This document shows, one piece after another, positions 55,709 through 64,000 of a stretch of DNA of 64,000 bases; position 1 is the stretch's first letter; each line of letters begins with the position of its first letter. The notes beneath the pieces are model-generated. The model had not been told where the DNA came from, searched no databases, and was given only the letters and a program-made list of their open reading frames with translations. Origin of the DNA: CAWAYR01 sp050250955 (GTDB lineage Bacteria > Acidobacteriota > Vicinamibacteria > Vicinamibacterales > UBA2999); NCBI GenBank assembly GCA_050250955.1, contig JBFWNR010000001.1, positions 558,001 through 622,000 of the forward strand. Direction: 5' to 3'. The position numbers and the translations under genes were made by a program.

Positions 55709-57313
55709 TCAGTCGCCGGCGGGGTCCGGCCCGGTGGTCGCGGCCATCGGCGCCGCGGCCTCCACCAGGTGACGGCTCCCGGCCTCGCACACCAGCCCCT
55801 TGGCGAAGCGCTGCTCGGTGGTGCGGACGTTCACACCCGGCACGAACCACCAGTCGGCCTGCAGGTGCTCGCGGGTGACGTCGAGGACGACGTAGCCGCG
55901 CGATTGCCCGTCCAGGAACTTCAGATGCGGGCGGGTCCCGGGCGTGCTCGCCAGTCGGGCGGCGCCGGCCTCGCCCTGAAACGGGGTCGGCGAGGACACC
56001 GCCGGGCACACGATCTCGACGCCGAGCGAGCCGCGGCCGCTCGCCGGGTCGTAGGCCGACGACAGCTGGCGCGGCAGATCGAATGCCCACGAGCTGTGCA
56101 CGTCGCCGGTCAGCACCACCAGGTTCTCGACCTTGTGCCGCTCGACCATGTCGTAGACCCGCGAGCGCGAGATCCGATAGCCGTCCCAGGAATCAGGGTT
56201 GCCGCCGGTCGTCCCGGCCGGCGTCTGCGGCGCGAACATCACCTGCTGGCCGAGGATCTGCCACCCGGTCCCGGCGCGCACCGACTCGTAGAGCTCGCCG
56301 TCCAGCCAGCCCTCCTGCCCCGGGCCGAGCAGCGTCCGGCGCGGGTCCTCGATGCCGAGCACATCGGTGTTCTGCACCTGGACGTCGCGGCCGGCGAGTC
56401 GCGTGTCGAGCATCACCAGGTCGGCGAGATCGCCGATGGCGAAGGAGCGGTAGATGAGCGGCTGGCGGGCCGACCCGGTGGCGCGCACCGGCAGCCACTC
56501 GAGGTAGGCGCGGTAGGCGGCGTCGCGCCGCAGGCGGAACTCGCCCTCGTCGGGCTGGTGGTTCTGGGCGCCGTCGCGCCAGGTGTTGTTGGCGATCTCG
56601 TGATCGTCCCAGACGGCGATGAACGGATGCTGGCGGTGCACGTCCTGCAGGTCGGGATCGCTGCGATAGAGCGCGTAGCGCCGCCGGTAGTCGTCGAGGG
56701 CGCGGATCTCGTGCGGCGGATCCACGGCGCGGTCGGTGAGGGCGGGGTCGGCGTAACGCCCCTGTTCGTACTCGTAGATGTAGTCGCCGAGATGCAGCAC
56801 GACGTCCACGTCGGTACGGGCGGCGATCCGGCCGTAGACGTTGAAGTAGCCGTGCGGGTAGTTGGAGCACGACGCCAGCGCGATGCGGATGCGGGCGGCG
56901 GCGCCCGTCGGCAGCGTGCGCGTCCTTCCAACCGGCGAGCGGGCGCCGAGGGCGTCGAAGCGGTAGTAGTAGGTCGTCGCCGGGGACAGCCCGGGGACGT
57001 CGATCTTGACGGTGAAGTCGCGGGCGGCGCCGGTCGGCACCTCACCCCGCGCGACCACCCGGGTCAGCGTCGGGTTCTCCGCCAGGGTCCAGCGCACCGG
57101 CACCGCGGCGCCCGCCGCGGCACCGCTCACCCTGGTCCACAGGACGACGCGATCGGCGCGCGGGTCGCCGCTCGCCACGCCGTGGCGGAACACGCCGCGG
57201 ACCGCCGCCGCCTGCGCGGCGGCGACGCCGATCGGACGCACCAGGTCGGCGAAGGGGATCGCTGCGGCCGCCAGGCTCGAACCGGACAGGAACTGGCGAC
57301 GTGACACCGGCAT
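55709..57313 (-). CDS. phoD: alkaline phosphatase D (PhoD), Tat-exported
   Basis: A 534-residue PhoD. The Tat signal SRRQFLSGSSLAAAAIPFA is followed by the N-terminal PhoD domain (GVASGDPRADRVVLWTRV) and the metallophosphatase domain: ALASCSNYPHGYFNVYGRI with the metal Cys/Asn region, HLGDYIYEYEQG, AVWDDHEIANNTW and LTGDVHSSWAFDL. PhoD releases phosphate from mono- and diesters, including teichoic-acid-type polymers, using Fe3+ and Ca2+. The ATG at 57313 is preceded by GGAGG. It is a full classic PhoD, in contrast to the signal-less relative at 37825. It is divergent from the metallo-beta-lactamase-fold gene. Confidence 0.95.
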   Translation of the reverse strand: MPVSRRQFLSGSSLAAAAIPFADLVRPIGVAAAQAAAVRGVFRHGVASGDPRADRVVLWTRVSGAAAGAAVPVRWTLAENPTLTRVVARGEVPTGAARDFTVKIDVPGLSPATTYYYRFDALGARSPVGRTRTLPTGAAARIRIALASCSNYPHGYFNVYGRIAARTDVDVVLHLGDYIYEYEQGRYADPALTDRAVDPPHEIRALDDYRRRYALYRSDPDLQDVHRQHPFIAVWDDHEIANNTWRDGAQNHQPDEGEFRLRRDAAYRAYLEWLPVRATGSARQPLIYRSFAIGDLADLVMLDTRLAGRDVQVQNTDVLGIEDPRRTLLGPGQEGWLDGELYESVRAGTGWQILGQQVMFAPQTPAGTTGGNPDSWDGYRISRSRVYDMVERHKVENLVVLTGDVHSSWAFDLPRQLSSAYDPASGRGSLGVEIVCPAVSSPTPFQGEAGAARLASTPGTRPHLKFLDGQSRGYVVLDVTREHLQADWWFVPGVNVRTTEQRFAKGLVCEAGSRHLVEAAAPMAATTGPDPAGD

Positions 57314-57404
57314 GGGCAACCTCCGGCGGCAAGCTTACCCGCGCGGCGTGGCGGCGGCGTGACGAATGCCGGGGCGGAGCCCGGCACCGGCCCCGCCGCC
57401 GGTC

Positions 57405-57420
57405 CCCGGGATCTCCCGGG
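57405..57420. promoter_or_regulatory. 16-bp dyad upstream of the metallo-beta-lactamase-fold gene
   Basis: CCCGGGA-tc-TCCCGGG, centred about 50 bases before the predicted start at 57464 and in the gap shared with phoD. It may be an operator for either gene; given the base composition a chance dyad is possible. Confidence 0.35.
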
Positions 57421-57449
57421 TTCCCCCGGACCGGACGCCAGCGGGCTGA

Positions 57450-57455
57450 TAGATT
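57450..57455 (+). promoter_or_regulatory. -10 element, leaderless promoter of the 57464 gene
   Basis: TAGATT, eight bases before the ATG at 57464. Confidence 0.4.
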
Positions 57456-57463
57456 GGCGGCGC

Positions 57464-58429
57464 ATGCTTCGCGCCCTCGCCGTCGCGATCGCCGTGGCCG
57501 CGCTCCAGGCCGCGTCCCCGACCGCCCCGCCGCCGCGCGAGATCGCCCTGGGCACGACGCTCCTGCCCGGCGCGATGCTGCCCGATCGCGGCCCCGACGG
57601 CAACACCGTCATCCTCGACGCGCCCGACGGCCTGGTGGTCGTCGACACCGGCCGGCACGCCTGGCACAGCGACGCCATCCTCGCCGTCGCCCGCGCCCGC
57701 CAGCGACCGATCGCCGCCATCGTCAACACCCACTGGCATCTCGATCACTCGAGCGGCAACGGCCGCCTGAAGGCGGCCTACCCGGCGGCGCGGGTCTTCA
57801 CGACGGGCGCGGTGGACGCGGCGCTGGCGCCGGACGGATTCCTGGCCCGCAATGCCGCGGCGGCGCGCGCGCGCCCGCCCGACGCCAACCCGCGGCGGCG
57901 TGAGGAGACCGCGATCTTCCTGGCGACGATGGCGACGTCGGCGACGCTGCGGCCCGACGTGGTCATCGCGGCGTCCGGCGAACGCCGACTCGCCGGCCGG
58001 CCGCTGGCGGTTCACGTCACCGACGGCGCGGTGACGGCGGCCGACGTGTGGCTGTACGACGCGGCGACCCGCGTGGCCGTCGTCGGCGATCTGGTGACGT
58101 TGCCGGCACCGTTCTTCGAAACGGCCTGTCCGGCCAGGTGGGAGGCCGCGCTGGATGCGGTGTGGGCGACACCGTTCGCCACCGCCGTGCCCGGCCACGG
58201 CGCGCCGATGACGCGCGCCGCCTTCGACACCTATCGCCGGGCCTTCACCGCCTTCCGGCGCTGCAGCGGCGGCGACGCCGACGCGGCGACGTGCGCGGCG
58301 GCGTGGACGCGCGACGCCGGCGGCCTGATGAGCGACGCCGAGCGCGCGCAGGCCACCGACTACGCCGCGTATTACGTCGGCTTCCTGCGCAAGAACGGCG
58401 GCGCCAGTCCCGATTGCCCCACCAGGTGA
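57464..58429 (+). CDS. metallo-beta-lactamase-fold hydrolase, exported
   Basis: A 321-residue protein with a short signal peptide (residues 1-18). The zinc motif is THWHLDHSSG (HxHxDH); further ligands lie in VVGDLVTLPA (Asp) and AVPGHGAP (His). The opening strand pair VILDAPDGLVVVDTGRHAW is typical. The family includes beta-lactamases, lactonases and quinol- or sulfur-related enzymes; the GNGRLKAAYPAARVFTTG loop resembles the broad periplasmic subclass B3-like hydrolases, but activity is not predictable. The C-terminal ~70 residues carry three cysteines and a helical extension. The start is supported by TAGATT eight bases upstream. It converges with a lipoprotein gene 7 bases away. Confidence 0.86.
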   Translation: MLRALAVAIAVAALQAASPTAPPPREIALGTTLLPGAMLPDRGPDGNTVILDAPDGLVVVDTGRHAWHSDAILAVARARQRPIAAIVNTHWHLDHSSGNGRLKAAYPAARVFTTGAVDAALAPDGFLARNAAAARARPPDANPRRREETAIFLATMATSATLRPDVVIAASGERRLAGRPLAVHVTDGAVTAADVWLYDAATRVAVVGDLVTLPAPFFETACPARWEAALDAVWATPFATAVPGHGAPMTRAAFDTYRRAFTAFRRCSGGDADAATCAAAWTRDAGGLMSDAERAQATDYAAYYVGFLRKNGGASPDCPTR

Positions 58430-58436
58430 CCGGCGG

Positions 58437-58805
58437 CTACTGGGTCGCCAGCTTCTCGCAGCCGCCTTCGGGGATCGGGTGCGCCCAGAAGGTGTCGATC
58501 TCGACGATGTGATCGAGACAGACGCCGTCGCCGCTGTTCAGCCCCTCGCGGGTCAGCGCAAACGCGAAGGTGGGCTCCTGGGCGTTGGGCCAGTCGACCT
58601 TCACCAGCTCGACCTCTTCGAGCCCCTCGTAGGGCTGCACCGACACGACCCGCCAGGTCTTGTGCGGCGGCAGCGTGATGTGATCCACGTGCGGCCGGCC
58701 GTTGCGGTTCGCGCCGCCCCCGCAGGCGACGACCAGCGTCGGCGCCAGCGCGACTGAGGCCAGCAATACCCCACGCGTCCACCGTGTCCAGGTTCCCTGC
58801 CGCAT
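58437..58805 (-). CDS. small predicted lipoprotein, unknown function
   Basis: A 122-residue protein with lipoprotein signal: a positively charged start, a hydrophobic core (GVLLASVALAPTLVVA) and lipobox VVAC (Cys 28) followed by GGG. The mature part is mostly beta (WRVVSVQPYEGLEEVELVKV) with a Cys pair (GVCLDHIVE and GGCEKLATQ) that could form a disulfide. No family recognised. GGGAGGAG lies before the ATG at 58805. It is divergent from the kinase/TPR gene and converges with the metallo-beta-lactamase-fold gene. Confidence 0.7.
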   Translation of the reverse strand: MRQGTWTRWTRGVLLASVALAPTLVVACGGGANRNGRPHVDHITLPPHKTWRVVSVQPYEGLEEVELVKVDWPNAQEPTFAFALTREGLNSGDGVCLDHIVEIDTFWAHPIPEGGCEKLATQ

Positions 58806-58902
58806 CGTCTCCTCCCGCGCCGCGCGCCCCAGCATCTTGCCACGACGGCCACTCGGGCGCGGACGGCCCAAACTCATCCATTCGGCGGTCTCGGCCGGAT
58901 GC

Positions 58903-58908
58903 TAGTAT
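58903..58908 (+). promoter_or_regulatory. -10 element of the kinase/TPR gene
   Basis: TAGTAT, 17 bases before the ATG at 58926; an earlier in-frame ATG (58899) lies upstream of it. Confidence 0.45.
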
Positions 58909-58925
58909 TCCCCTGGACAATCCCC

Positions 58926-61900
58926 ATGTCCTTGACGGGCCGTGCGCTCGCGCAGTACCGGGTCGGTGACGAGGTGAGCCGTGGCGGCATGGGCGTGGTC
59001 TACCGCGCCACCGACACCCGCCTCAACCGCGAGGTGGCGCTCAAGGTCCTGCCCGACGACCTGGTCCACGACGCCGAGCGCCGGCGCCGTTTCGTGCAGG
59101 AAGCCCAGGCCGCTTCGGCCATCGAGCATCCGCACATCGCCGTCATCTACGACGTGAACGAGGCCGACGGCTACACGTTCATGGCGATGGAGTTCATCCG
59201 CGGCGAGAAGATGAGCGAGTGGCTCGGCCGCGGCCGCCCGACGGTGGCGCGCGCCCTCGAGGTGGCCGCCGAGATCGCCGCCGGGCTGGCCAAGGCGCAC
59301 GACAAGCAGATCGTCCACCGCGACCTGAAGCCGGCCAACGTCATGCTGACCGACGAGGGCCACGCCAAGGTCATCGACTTCGGCATTGCCAAGCTGATCG
59401 AGACCGCCGGTGAGTCGGGCCTCGACACGCGCACCAGCCACGACACCGGCGCCGGGGTGGTGCTCGGCACCATGACCTACATGTCGCCGGAACAGGCCCG
59501 CGGCGACCGCGTCGACCTGCGCAGCGACATCTTCTCGTTCGGCATCGTGCTGCACGAGATGCTGGCGGGCAAGCCGCCGTTCCAGGGCAAGAGCGGCATC
59601 GAGACGGCGGGCGCGATCCTGCACGAGCCGGCGCCACGGCTGCCGGCGCTTGGGCCTGGCATTCTGCCCGACGTCGGCGCCAACATCCAGCGCGTCGTCG
59701 ACAAGTGCCTGGAGAAGAGCCCGGCCGAGCGTTACCAGAGCATGAAGGACGTCGTCGTCGATCTGCGCGCGGCGCGGCGGCGGCTGGAGACCGGGACGCA
59801 TCCGTCGGCCGTGGCGGCGCCGGTGCTCCCCGTATCGCGGCCGCGGTGGCTGTGGCCGGCAGCTGCAGTCGCGGCGCTTGGAGTGGCCACCGGCGCCTGG
59901 ATGAGCGTCGGCCGCGGGCCGGCCGCGGCGCCCGGCGGCGGCGCGGCCAAGCCGTCGGTGGCCGTGCTGTATTTCGACAACACCACCGGCGACGACTCGC
60001 TCGACTGGATGCGCACCGGCATCACCGACATGGTGGTGACCGACCTGTCCCAATCGACGCAGGTCGAGGTGGTCAGTACCGAGCACCTCTACGGCATCCT
60101 CGCCGAAATGGACCGCGCCGAAGACAAGGTGCTGTCGCCCGACGTGATCCGCGCCGTCGCCGAGCGCACCGGCGTGCAGAACGTCGTGGTCGGCAGCTTC
60201 GTGCGCTCCGGCGAGGCGCTGCGCATCAACATGCGGCTGCAGGAGGCCGCGACCGGGCGCATCGTCAGCTCGGAGCGCGTCGAGGGGCCGAACGCGTCGA
60301 GCCTCTTCGCCATGGTCGACGACCTGTCGCGGCGCATCCGGGCGCGGTTCGAGGAGGTGCGCGCGGGCGTCGGGCCGATCGGATCGCTGCTGACCTCGCC
60401 GGGTGCGGCCGCCGAGGCGACCCTCGATCGCGGGCTCACCGACATCACCACGCCGTCGATCGAGGCCTACCAGGCCTACGCCGAGGGCATGAACCAGCAC
60501 CTGCGCTTCCGCGAGCGGCAGGCGGTTCCCTATTTCGAGAAGGCCATCGCGCTCGATCCCGGGTTTGCGAGCGCCTACGCCAAGCTGGCGGTGATCCACA
60601 ACAACCTGGGCCGCAGCGACTTGCGCGAGAAATACGGGCAGATGGCTCTGCAGCACGCTGACCGGATGACGCCGCGTGAGCGTCTCTACGCCGAGGGGCA
60701 CCTGTATGTCGCCCGACGCGAGACGCTGGCGCGCGGGATGGACGCCTACCAGCGCTGCATCGACCTCTACCCGGGCTATGAGGGCTGCCGCCACAACCTG
60801 GCGGTGATTCAGGCACCGCTCGGCTTGACCGAGGAGAGCACGCGCAACCTCGAGGAGGTGATTCGCCGCGGCGGCACGTTCCCGGCGACGTTCGCGTTCC
60901 TTGCTGGCAACTATCTGGCGCTGGACCAGCCCGACAAGGCGCTGGAGACCGCGCAGCTCTATTCGACCCGCAACCCGGAGAACTCGGCCGGGCACGGCAC
61001 TCTCGGCAACGTACTCCTCGGGCTGGGGCGGTATCGCGACGCCGCCGAGGCGTTCGGCCGCGCGGCGCTGCTGGATCCCGCCAATACCGGCGCGCGTTTC
61101 GGGCAGGCGCTTGCCTTGATGCTGCAGGACGACCGGGACGCCGCCCGTAAGGTGGCCGCCGATCTCGCCGCGGGATCTGAGGAGGACCACCGCTGGTTCG
61201 GCGCCATGGCCCTGGCCATCGACAGCATGCTGGCCGGCCGGGCGAGCGAGGCGCGGCGGTTCACGGAGCGCGCCGTCGCGGCCTACGAACGGCCGGTCCC
61301 GCGCGTCGCCACGGCGCGGCTCGCGCAGTCGGGCGTGGAGCAGTTGACGGGACGGCTGCCCGCGGCGCTGGCCGCGGCGGAACGGGCCCTCGCCGAATCG
61401 CAGGGACGCGCCGACGAGGGCGCGGCGGTACTGGCCGTAGCGCCGCTGCGCGCACTCGCCGGCCGGGCCGCAGACGGCGAGGCCCTGCTGACGGCCTTCG
61501 CGGCCACCGCAACGCCGCCGACGGCTCGCAACGTGTCCCGCACCGTCGCGCAGGGCCGCGGCGCGCTGGCGCTGGTCGCGGGCGACTTCCCGGCCGCGGT
61601 CCGCGAGCTGTCGGCCGCGCAGAGTACGCTGCCGCCGCGGCCGGGCAACCCGACGGGCCAGAGTCCGCACGTGCCGATCTGGTTCGCGCTCGGCGAGGCG
61701 CACCTCGGTGCCGGCAACGGGGCCGAAGCACGCGGCTGGTTCGAACGCATCGTCAACGGCTCGTTCGAACGCGCGTTGCGGCCGATCGAGTACGTGCGCA
61801 GCCTCTACCACCTCGCCGCGATCGCCGAGGGCGCCGGTGACGCCGCGAAGGCCCTCGACTACTACCGACGTTTCCTCACCTACTGGGGCGACGGCGAGAT

Positions 61901-61952
61901 CGACCGCGACAAGGTGGAGATTGCGCGCCGCAAGGTGCGCGCGCAGTCATAG
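58926..61952 (+). CDS. Ser/Thr protein kinase with TolB/FlgO-like and TPR C-terminal part
   Basis: A 1008-residue membrane kinase. The cytosolic Hanks kinase (about 10-275) has SRGGMGVVYRA, VALK lysine (K40), HRDLKPAN, DFG in VIDFGIAK, and MSPEQARG. One membrane helix (about 305-325, WLWPAAAVAALGVATGAW) leads to a periplasmic part: a module like the FlgO/TolB N-terminal domain (SVAVLYFDNTTGDDSLDWM to GRIVSSERVEG, about 340-460), then about twelve TPR-like repeats to the end. This kinase-membrane-TPR layout is common in Acidobacteriota and suggests control by an envelope protein signal. The start at 58926 follows a TAGTAT hexamer. Substrates are unknown. Confidence 0.93.
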   Translation: MSLTGRALAQYRVGDEVSRGGMGVVYRATDTRLNREVALKVLPDDLVHDAERRRRFVQEAQAASAIEHPHIAVIYDVNEADGYTFMAMEFIRGEKMSEWLGRGRPTVARALEVAAEIAAGLAKAHDKQIVHRDLKPANVMLTDEGHAKVIDFGIAKLIETAGESGLDTRTSHDTGAGVVLGTMTYMSPEQARGDRVDLRSDIFSFGIVLHEMLAGKPPFQGKSGIETAGAILHEPAPRLPALGPGILPDVGANIQRVVDKCLEKSPAERYQSMKDVVVDLRAARRRLETGTHPSAVAAPVLPVSRPRWLWPAAAVAALGVATGAWMSVGRGPAAAPGGGAAKPSVAVLYFDNTTGDDSLDWMRTGITDMVVTDLSQSTQVEVVSTEHLYGILAEMDRAEDKVLSPDVIRAVAERTGVQNVVVGSFVRSGEALRINMRLQEAATGRIVSSERVEGPNASSLFAMVDDLSRRIRARFEEVRAGVGPIGSLLTSPGAAAEATLDRGLTDITTPSIEAYQAYAEGMNQHLRFRERQAVPYFEKAIALDPGFASAYAKLAVIHNNLGRSDLREKYGQMALQHADRMTPRERLYAEGHLYVARRETLARGMDAYQRCIDLYPGYEGCRHNLAVIQAPLGLTEESTRNLEEVIRRGGTFPATFAFLAGNYLALDQPDKALETAQLYSTRNPENSAGHGTLGNVLLGLGRYRDAAEAFGRAALLDPANTGARFGQALALMLQDDRDAARKVAADLAAGSEEDHRWFGAMALAIDSMLAGRASEARRFTERAVAAYERPVPRVATARLAQSGVEQLTGRLPAALAAAERALAESQGRADEGAAVLAVAPLRALAGRAADGEALLTAFAATATPPTARNVSRTVAQGRGALALVAGDFPAAVRELSAAQSTLPPRPGNPTGQSPHVPIWFALGEAHLGAGNGAEARGWFERIVNGSFERALRPIEYVRSLYHLAAIAEGAGDAAKALDYYRRFLTYWGDGEIDRDKVEIARRKVRAQS

Positions 61953-61965
61953 CCGTCGGCGCACC

Positions 61966-62448
61966 CTACAGCAGCGCCCGCTGTCCCTGCTCCAGATCGA
62001 GCAGGGCGCGCTTGGCGGGCAGCCCGCCGCCGTAGCCGACCAGCGCGCCGCTGGCGCCGATCACGCGGTGGCAGGGGATGACGATCGAGATCGGGTTGGC
62101 GCCGTTTGCCAACCCCACGGCGCGCACGGCCTTCGCGTCGCCGAGGCGTTGCGCCAGCGCCCCGTAGCTCTCGGTCTCGCCGTAGGGGATGTCCTGCAGC
62201 GCCCGCCACACACGACGCTGGAACGGCGTCCCGGCGGGCTCGACCGGCAGGTCGAAGGTGCGCAGCCGCCCGGCGAAGTAGGCGGTCAGCTGCGCGACCG
62301 CTTCGCGGAAATGTCCCGGCGCGTCGATCCAGTCGGGCGCCGGCGTGGCGACGTGCCGGCCGCGGACGAACCACAGCAGCCGCAGCGCCGCGGCGTCGCC
62401 GGCGAGGAGCAGCGGCCCGACCGGGCTGTCGAGGGTCGTGTACTCCAT
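61966..62448 (-). CDS. ogt: methylated-DNA--protein-cysteine methyltransferase
   Basis: A 160-residue single-use DNA repair protein that takes the alkyl group from O6-alkylguanine onto its own cysteine. The acceptor Cys is in VIPCHRVIGASG, the recognition helix is in SYGALAQRLGDAKAVRAVG, and the Asn hinge is in ANGANPIS. The N-terminal pseudo-RNase H-like part (YTTLDSPVGPLLLAGD) is short, as in Ogt. It follows the lipocalin-like lipoprotein gene on the same strand by 13 bases, so both may share an mRNA. It converges with the kinase/TPR gene. Confidence 0.96.
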   Translation of the reverse strand: MEYTTLDSPVGPLLLAGDAAALRLLWFVRGRHVATPAPDWIDAPGHFREAVAQLTAYFAGRLRTFDLPVEPAGTPFQRRVWRALQDIPYGETESYGALAQRLGDAKAVRAVGLANGANPISIVIPCHRVIGASGALVGYGGGLPAKRALLDLEQGQRALL

Positions 62449-62461
62449 GCCGCCGCCGACG

Positions 62462-62959
62462 TCACTGCGCCCGCCGGAAGGTCATCGTCGCGCCGCCGCC
62501 GCGCACCGACAGGCGCAGCGTGTCGCCGTCCACCTGGTAGACCTGCCACTCGCCCATCGGCGCCGCGTCCTGGGCCAGCCGGTCGGCGTCCACACCGGTC
62601 CGCAGGCCGACGTAGTCGAGCTGTCCGCCCTCGGGCGACGCCTTGGCGGTGAAGTCGGCGACGACGGTGCGCGGCGGACGCGCCGACGGATCGTCGGCCG
62701 CCAATTCGGCGTGGACGCTGATGTTGGCGAAGCGGTCGTAGCGCAGGTAGCCGGTGACCCGCCGCGGGCCGCTCGCCGTCTCGAGGCCGACCAGGGTCCA
62801 TTCGCCTTCGAGCGCCGAGCGGGCGCCGTCACTCGCCGCGGGCGGGGCGGTGTCGGGTATCCGAAGACGGCCGCCGCCGCCACCGCACCCCGCGTGCACG
62901 ACGCCGACGAGGACGAGCAGGACGGCCACGCCGGCAGGTCGCGATGAGGTCGATCGCAT
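62462..62959 (-). CDS. lipocalin-like predicted lipoprotein
   Basis: A 165-residue protein with lipobox HAGC (Cys 25) and a Gly-rich linker, then a small beta-barrel-like domain opening GEWTLVGLETASG and YLRYDRFANISV and closing DGDTLRLSVRGGGATMTF. The GxWxLV opening and YDRFANI phrase match lipocalin-like proteins, including the one encoded at 1023-1511. Ligand unknown. A weak CATGCT hexamer lies six bases before the ATG. It is followed by ogt. Confidence 0.65.
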   Translation of the reverse strand: MRSTSSRPAGVAVLLVLVGVVHAGCGGGGGRLRIPDTAPPAASDGARSALEGEWTLVGLETASGPRRVTGYLRYDRFANISVHAELAADDPSARPPRTVVADFTAKASPEGGQLDYVGLRTGVDADRLAQDAAPMGEWQVYQVDGDTLRLSVRGGGATMTFRRAQ

Positions 62960-62997
62960 GGATCCAGCATGCGTCCGGACGGCCCCGGGGCGCAACG

Positions 62998-64000
62998 TCA
63001 CCGGGCCCGCGGCCGGAAGTGATCGAGCGGCCGCAGCTCGAAGCCGCGGGACGGCGCGGGCGGCGGGCCTGGCAGCTCGTAGAGCGCGGCGACGCCGGGC
63101 ATCCGGTCCGACGCCACCGCGACCATCGCCCCGGGGAACGGCGCGACGTCGGCCAGCGAGAAGCGCGACACCCGCTGGATGCGATCCGCCGTCAGCCCGC
63201 GCCGCAGCTCGGGTTGCAGGTAGAAGACGAACGAGCCGATGCCCTCGTCGACGACGTAGAGCCGCGGCGGCAGCTCGCCGCGACGGTTGATCTCGGCGGC
63301 GAGCGGCCGGGCGGTGAGGCGGCCGGCGACGAGCGGCAGGGCGCCAACCGCCACGACGACCAGCAGTGCCGCCGTGGCCGCCAGCAGACGGGCGGGGGCG
63401 GCCGCCGGCCAGGCGCGCTGCGCCCACACCAGGACGATCGCCGGCAGCAGGCCGGTGGCGAGCACCGGCCAGCCCGGACGCGACGCTCCGCCGAGCCACA
63501 GCGCGACACCCGGCGCCGCCGCCATGCCGAACGCGGCGATGGCCACTGCGGCGGCTGCGAGCCCGCGCCTGCCGTCGCCGGGGGAGCCGACGAGACGCCA
63601 CGCGCACAACGCCGCCACCGCCGGCAGGGCGGGCAGCACGTAGGTGGCCAGCTTCGAACCGGCGACGCTCAGCAGCAGGACATCGGCGGCCAGCCACGCC
63701 CACAACAGCCGCTCCGCGTCGGTCGCGGGCCGGAAACGGCGCCACAGCGTCACGCTCCACGGCAGGGTGCCCCCCACCACGATCGGCAGGTAGTACCAGA
63801 ACGGCCGGCCGGCATGCCGCTGCGTGTCGGTGGTCATCCCGCCCAGGTGGCGATCGGCGAAGAAATAGGCGAGATACCCCGGCGAGGCCTGCTCCATCGC
63901 GGCGTACCACGGCCACGCGACGATCGCGCCGAGCAGCAGCGAGCCGATCCCGACCGCCACGAGCCGCCACGACAGCGCCCGCGTCCAGACCAGCCACGTC
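62998..64000 (-). CDS. GT39-family membrane glycosyltransferase, C-terminal part (5' end outside window)
   Basis: The last ~330 residues of a polytopic GT-C transferase of the ArnT/PMT group. The frame is open through base 64000, so the start lies beyond the window. About eight hydrophobic segments are visible, with the family phrases WPWYAAMEQASPGYLAYFF, DRHLGG, PFWYYLPIVVGGTLPW and KLATYVLPALPAVAALCAW, then a soluble periplasmic tail (LYVVDEGIGSFVFYLQPELRR). Enzymes of this type move a sugar or aminoarabinose from undecaprenyl phosphate to lipid A or another envelope acceptor. No arn genes are in view, so the acceptor is unknown. Confidence 0.85.
   Translation of the reverse strand, partial: TWLVWTRALSWRLVAVGIGSLLLGAIVAWPWYAAMEQASPGYLAYFFADRHLGGMTTDTQRHAGRPFWYYLPIVVGGTLPWSVTLWRRFRPATDAERLLWAWLAADVLLLSVAGSKLATYVLPALPAVAALCAWRLVGSPGDGRRGLAAAAVAIAAFGMAAAPGVALWLGGASRPGWPVLATGLLPAIVLVWAQRAWPAAAPARLLAATAALLVVVAVGALPLVAGRLTARPLAAEINRRGELPPRLYVVDEGIGSFVFYLQPELRRGLTADRIQRVSRFSLADVAPFPGAMVAVASDRMPGVAALYELPGPPPAPSRGFELRPLDHFRPRAR

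Overview
The window is about 70% G+C by eye, has no rRNA, tRNA or CRISPR array, and is packed with genes on both strands. The gene families point to a free-living member of the Acidobacteriota, most likely Vicinamibacteria. They include an ADOP-type duplicated-permease protein, a TonB-dependent receptor with an N-terminal carboxypeptidase-regulatory domain, paired NHL-repeat proteins, Ser/Thr kinases with TPR tails, a winged-helix/TPR regulator, PQQ dehydrogenase and many Tat or lipoprotein exports. This assignment is inference from families; no marker gene is present.

Layout. 1-7506: end of a PQQ dehydrogenase, a secreted lipocalin-like protein coupled to a serine hydrolase, dTDP-glucose 4,6-dehydratase, a stand-alone ABC ATPase, a secreted Cys-pair protein and a cytochrome c/copper-monooxygenase fusion. 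7631-14359: membrane protein, sterol-desaturase-like hydroxylase, GT39 transferase with seven TPRs, DUF3014 and DUF454 proteins, then an exported alanine racemase next to an exported RidA protein. 14337-20802: a membrane CxxC protein coupled to a PEGA protein, and an operon of class IV aminotransferase, a Ser/Thr kinase fused to a soluble transhydrogenase, and a GNAT acetyltransferase, divergent from an RluA pseudouridine synthase. 20976-30981: an OmpR-type two-component pair and an envelope operon (TonB receptor, TPR protein, two NHL proteins, FAH-family lipoprotein). 31150-45435: amidase lipoprotein, adenylate cyclase, cupredoxin, porin, DUF937, phosphodiesterase/phosphatase, HAD hydrolase, membrane-fused spermidine-synthase-like protein, ADOP permease, TetR regulator. 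45516-52269: SDR enzyme, a small accessory patch with a Phd/VapC toxin-antitoxin pair, and the korA-korB-FAD/ferredoxin operon of 2-oxoacid:ferredoxin oxidation. 52455-64000: winged-helix/TPR regulator, outer-membrane barrel, Tat epoxide-hydrolase-like protein, Tat PhoD, metallo-beta-lactamase-fold protein, a large kinase/TPR protein, Ogt, a lipoprotein and the end of a GT39 transferase.

The most unusual protein is the 799-residue single-frame fusion of an apparently complete Ser/Thr kinase to an apparently complete SthA-type NAD(P) transhydrogenase (16589-18988). The second theme is expression. At least ten genes have a TANNNT-type -10 hexamer only 5-8 bases before the start codon and no Shine-Dalgarno sequence, which predicts leaderless mRNAs. 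Genes inside operons instead have good GGAGG sites or ATGA/GTGA overlaps. Several starts given here rest on that pattern. Regulatory dyads lie before the TetR/SDR pair, the toxin-antitoxin pair and the kor operon, and short interspersed repeats sit in several intergenic gaps.
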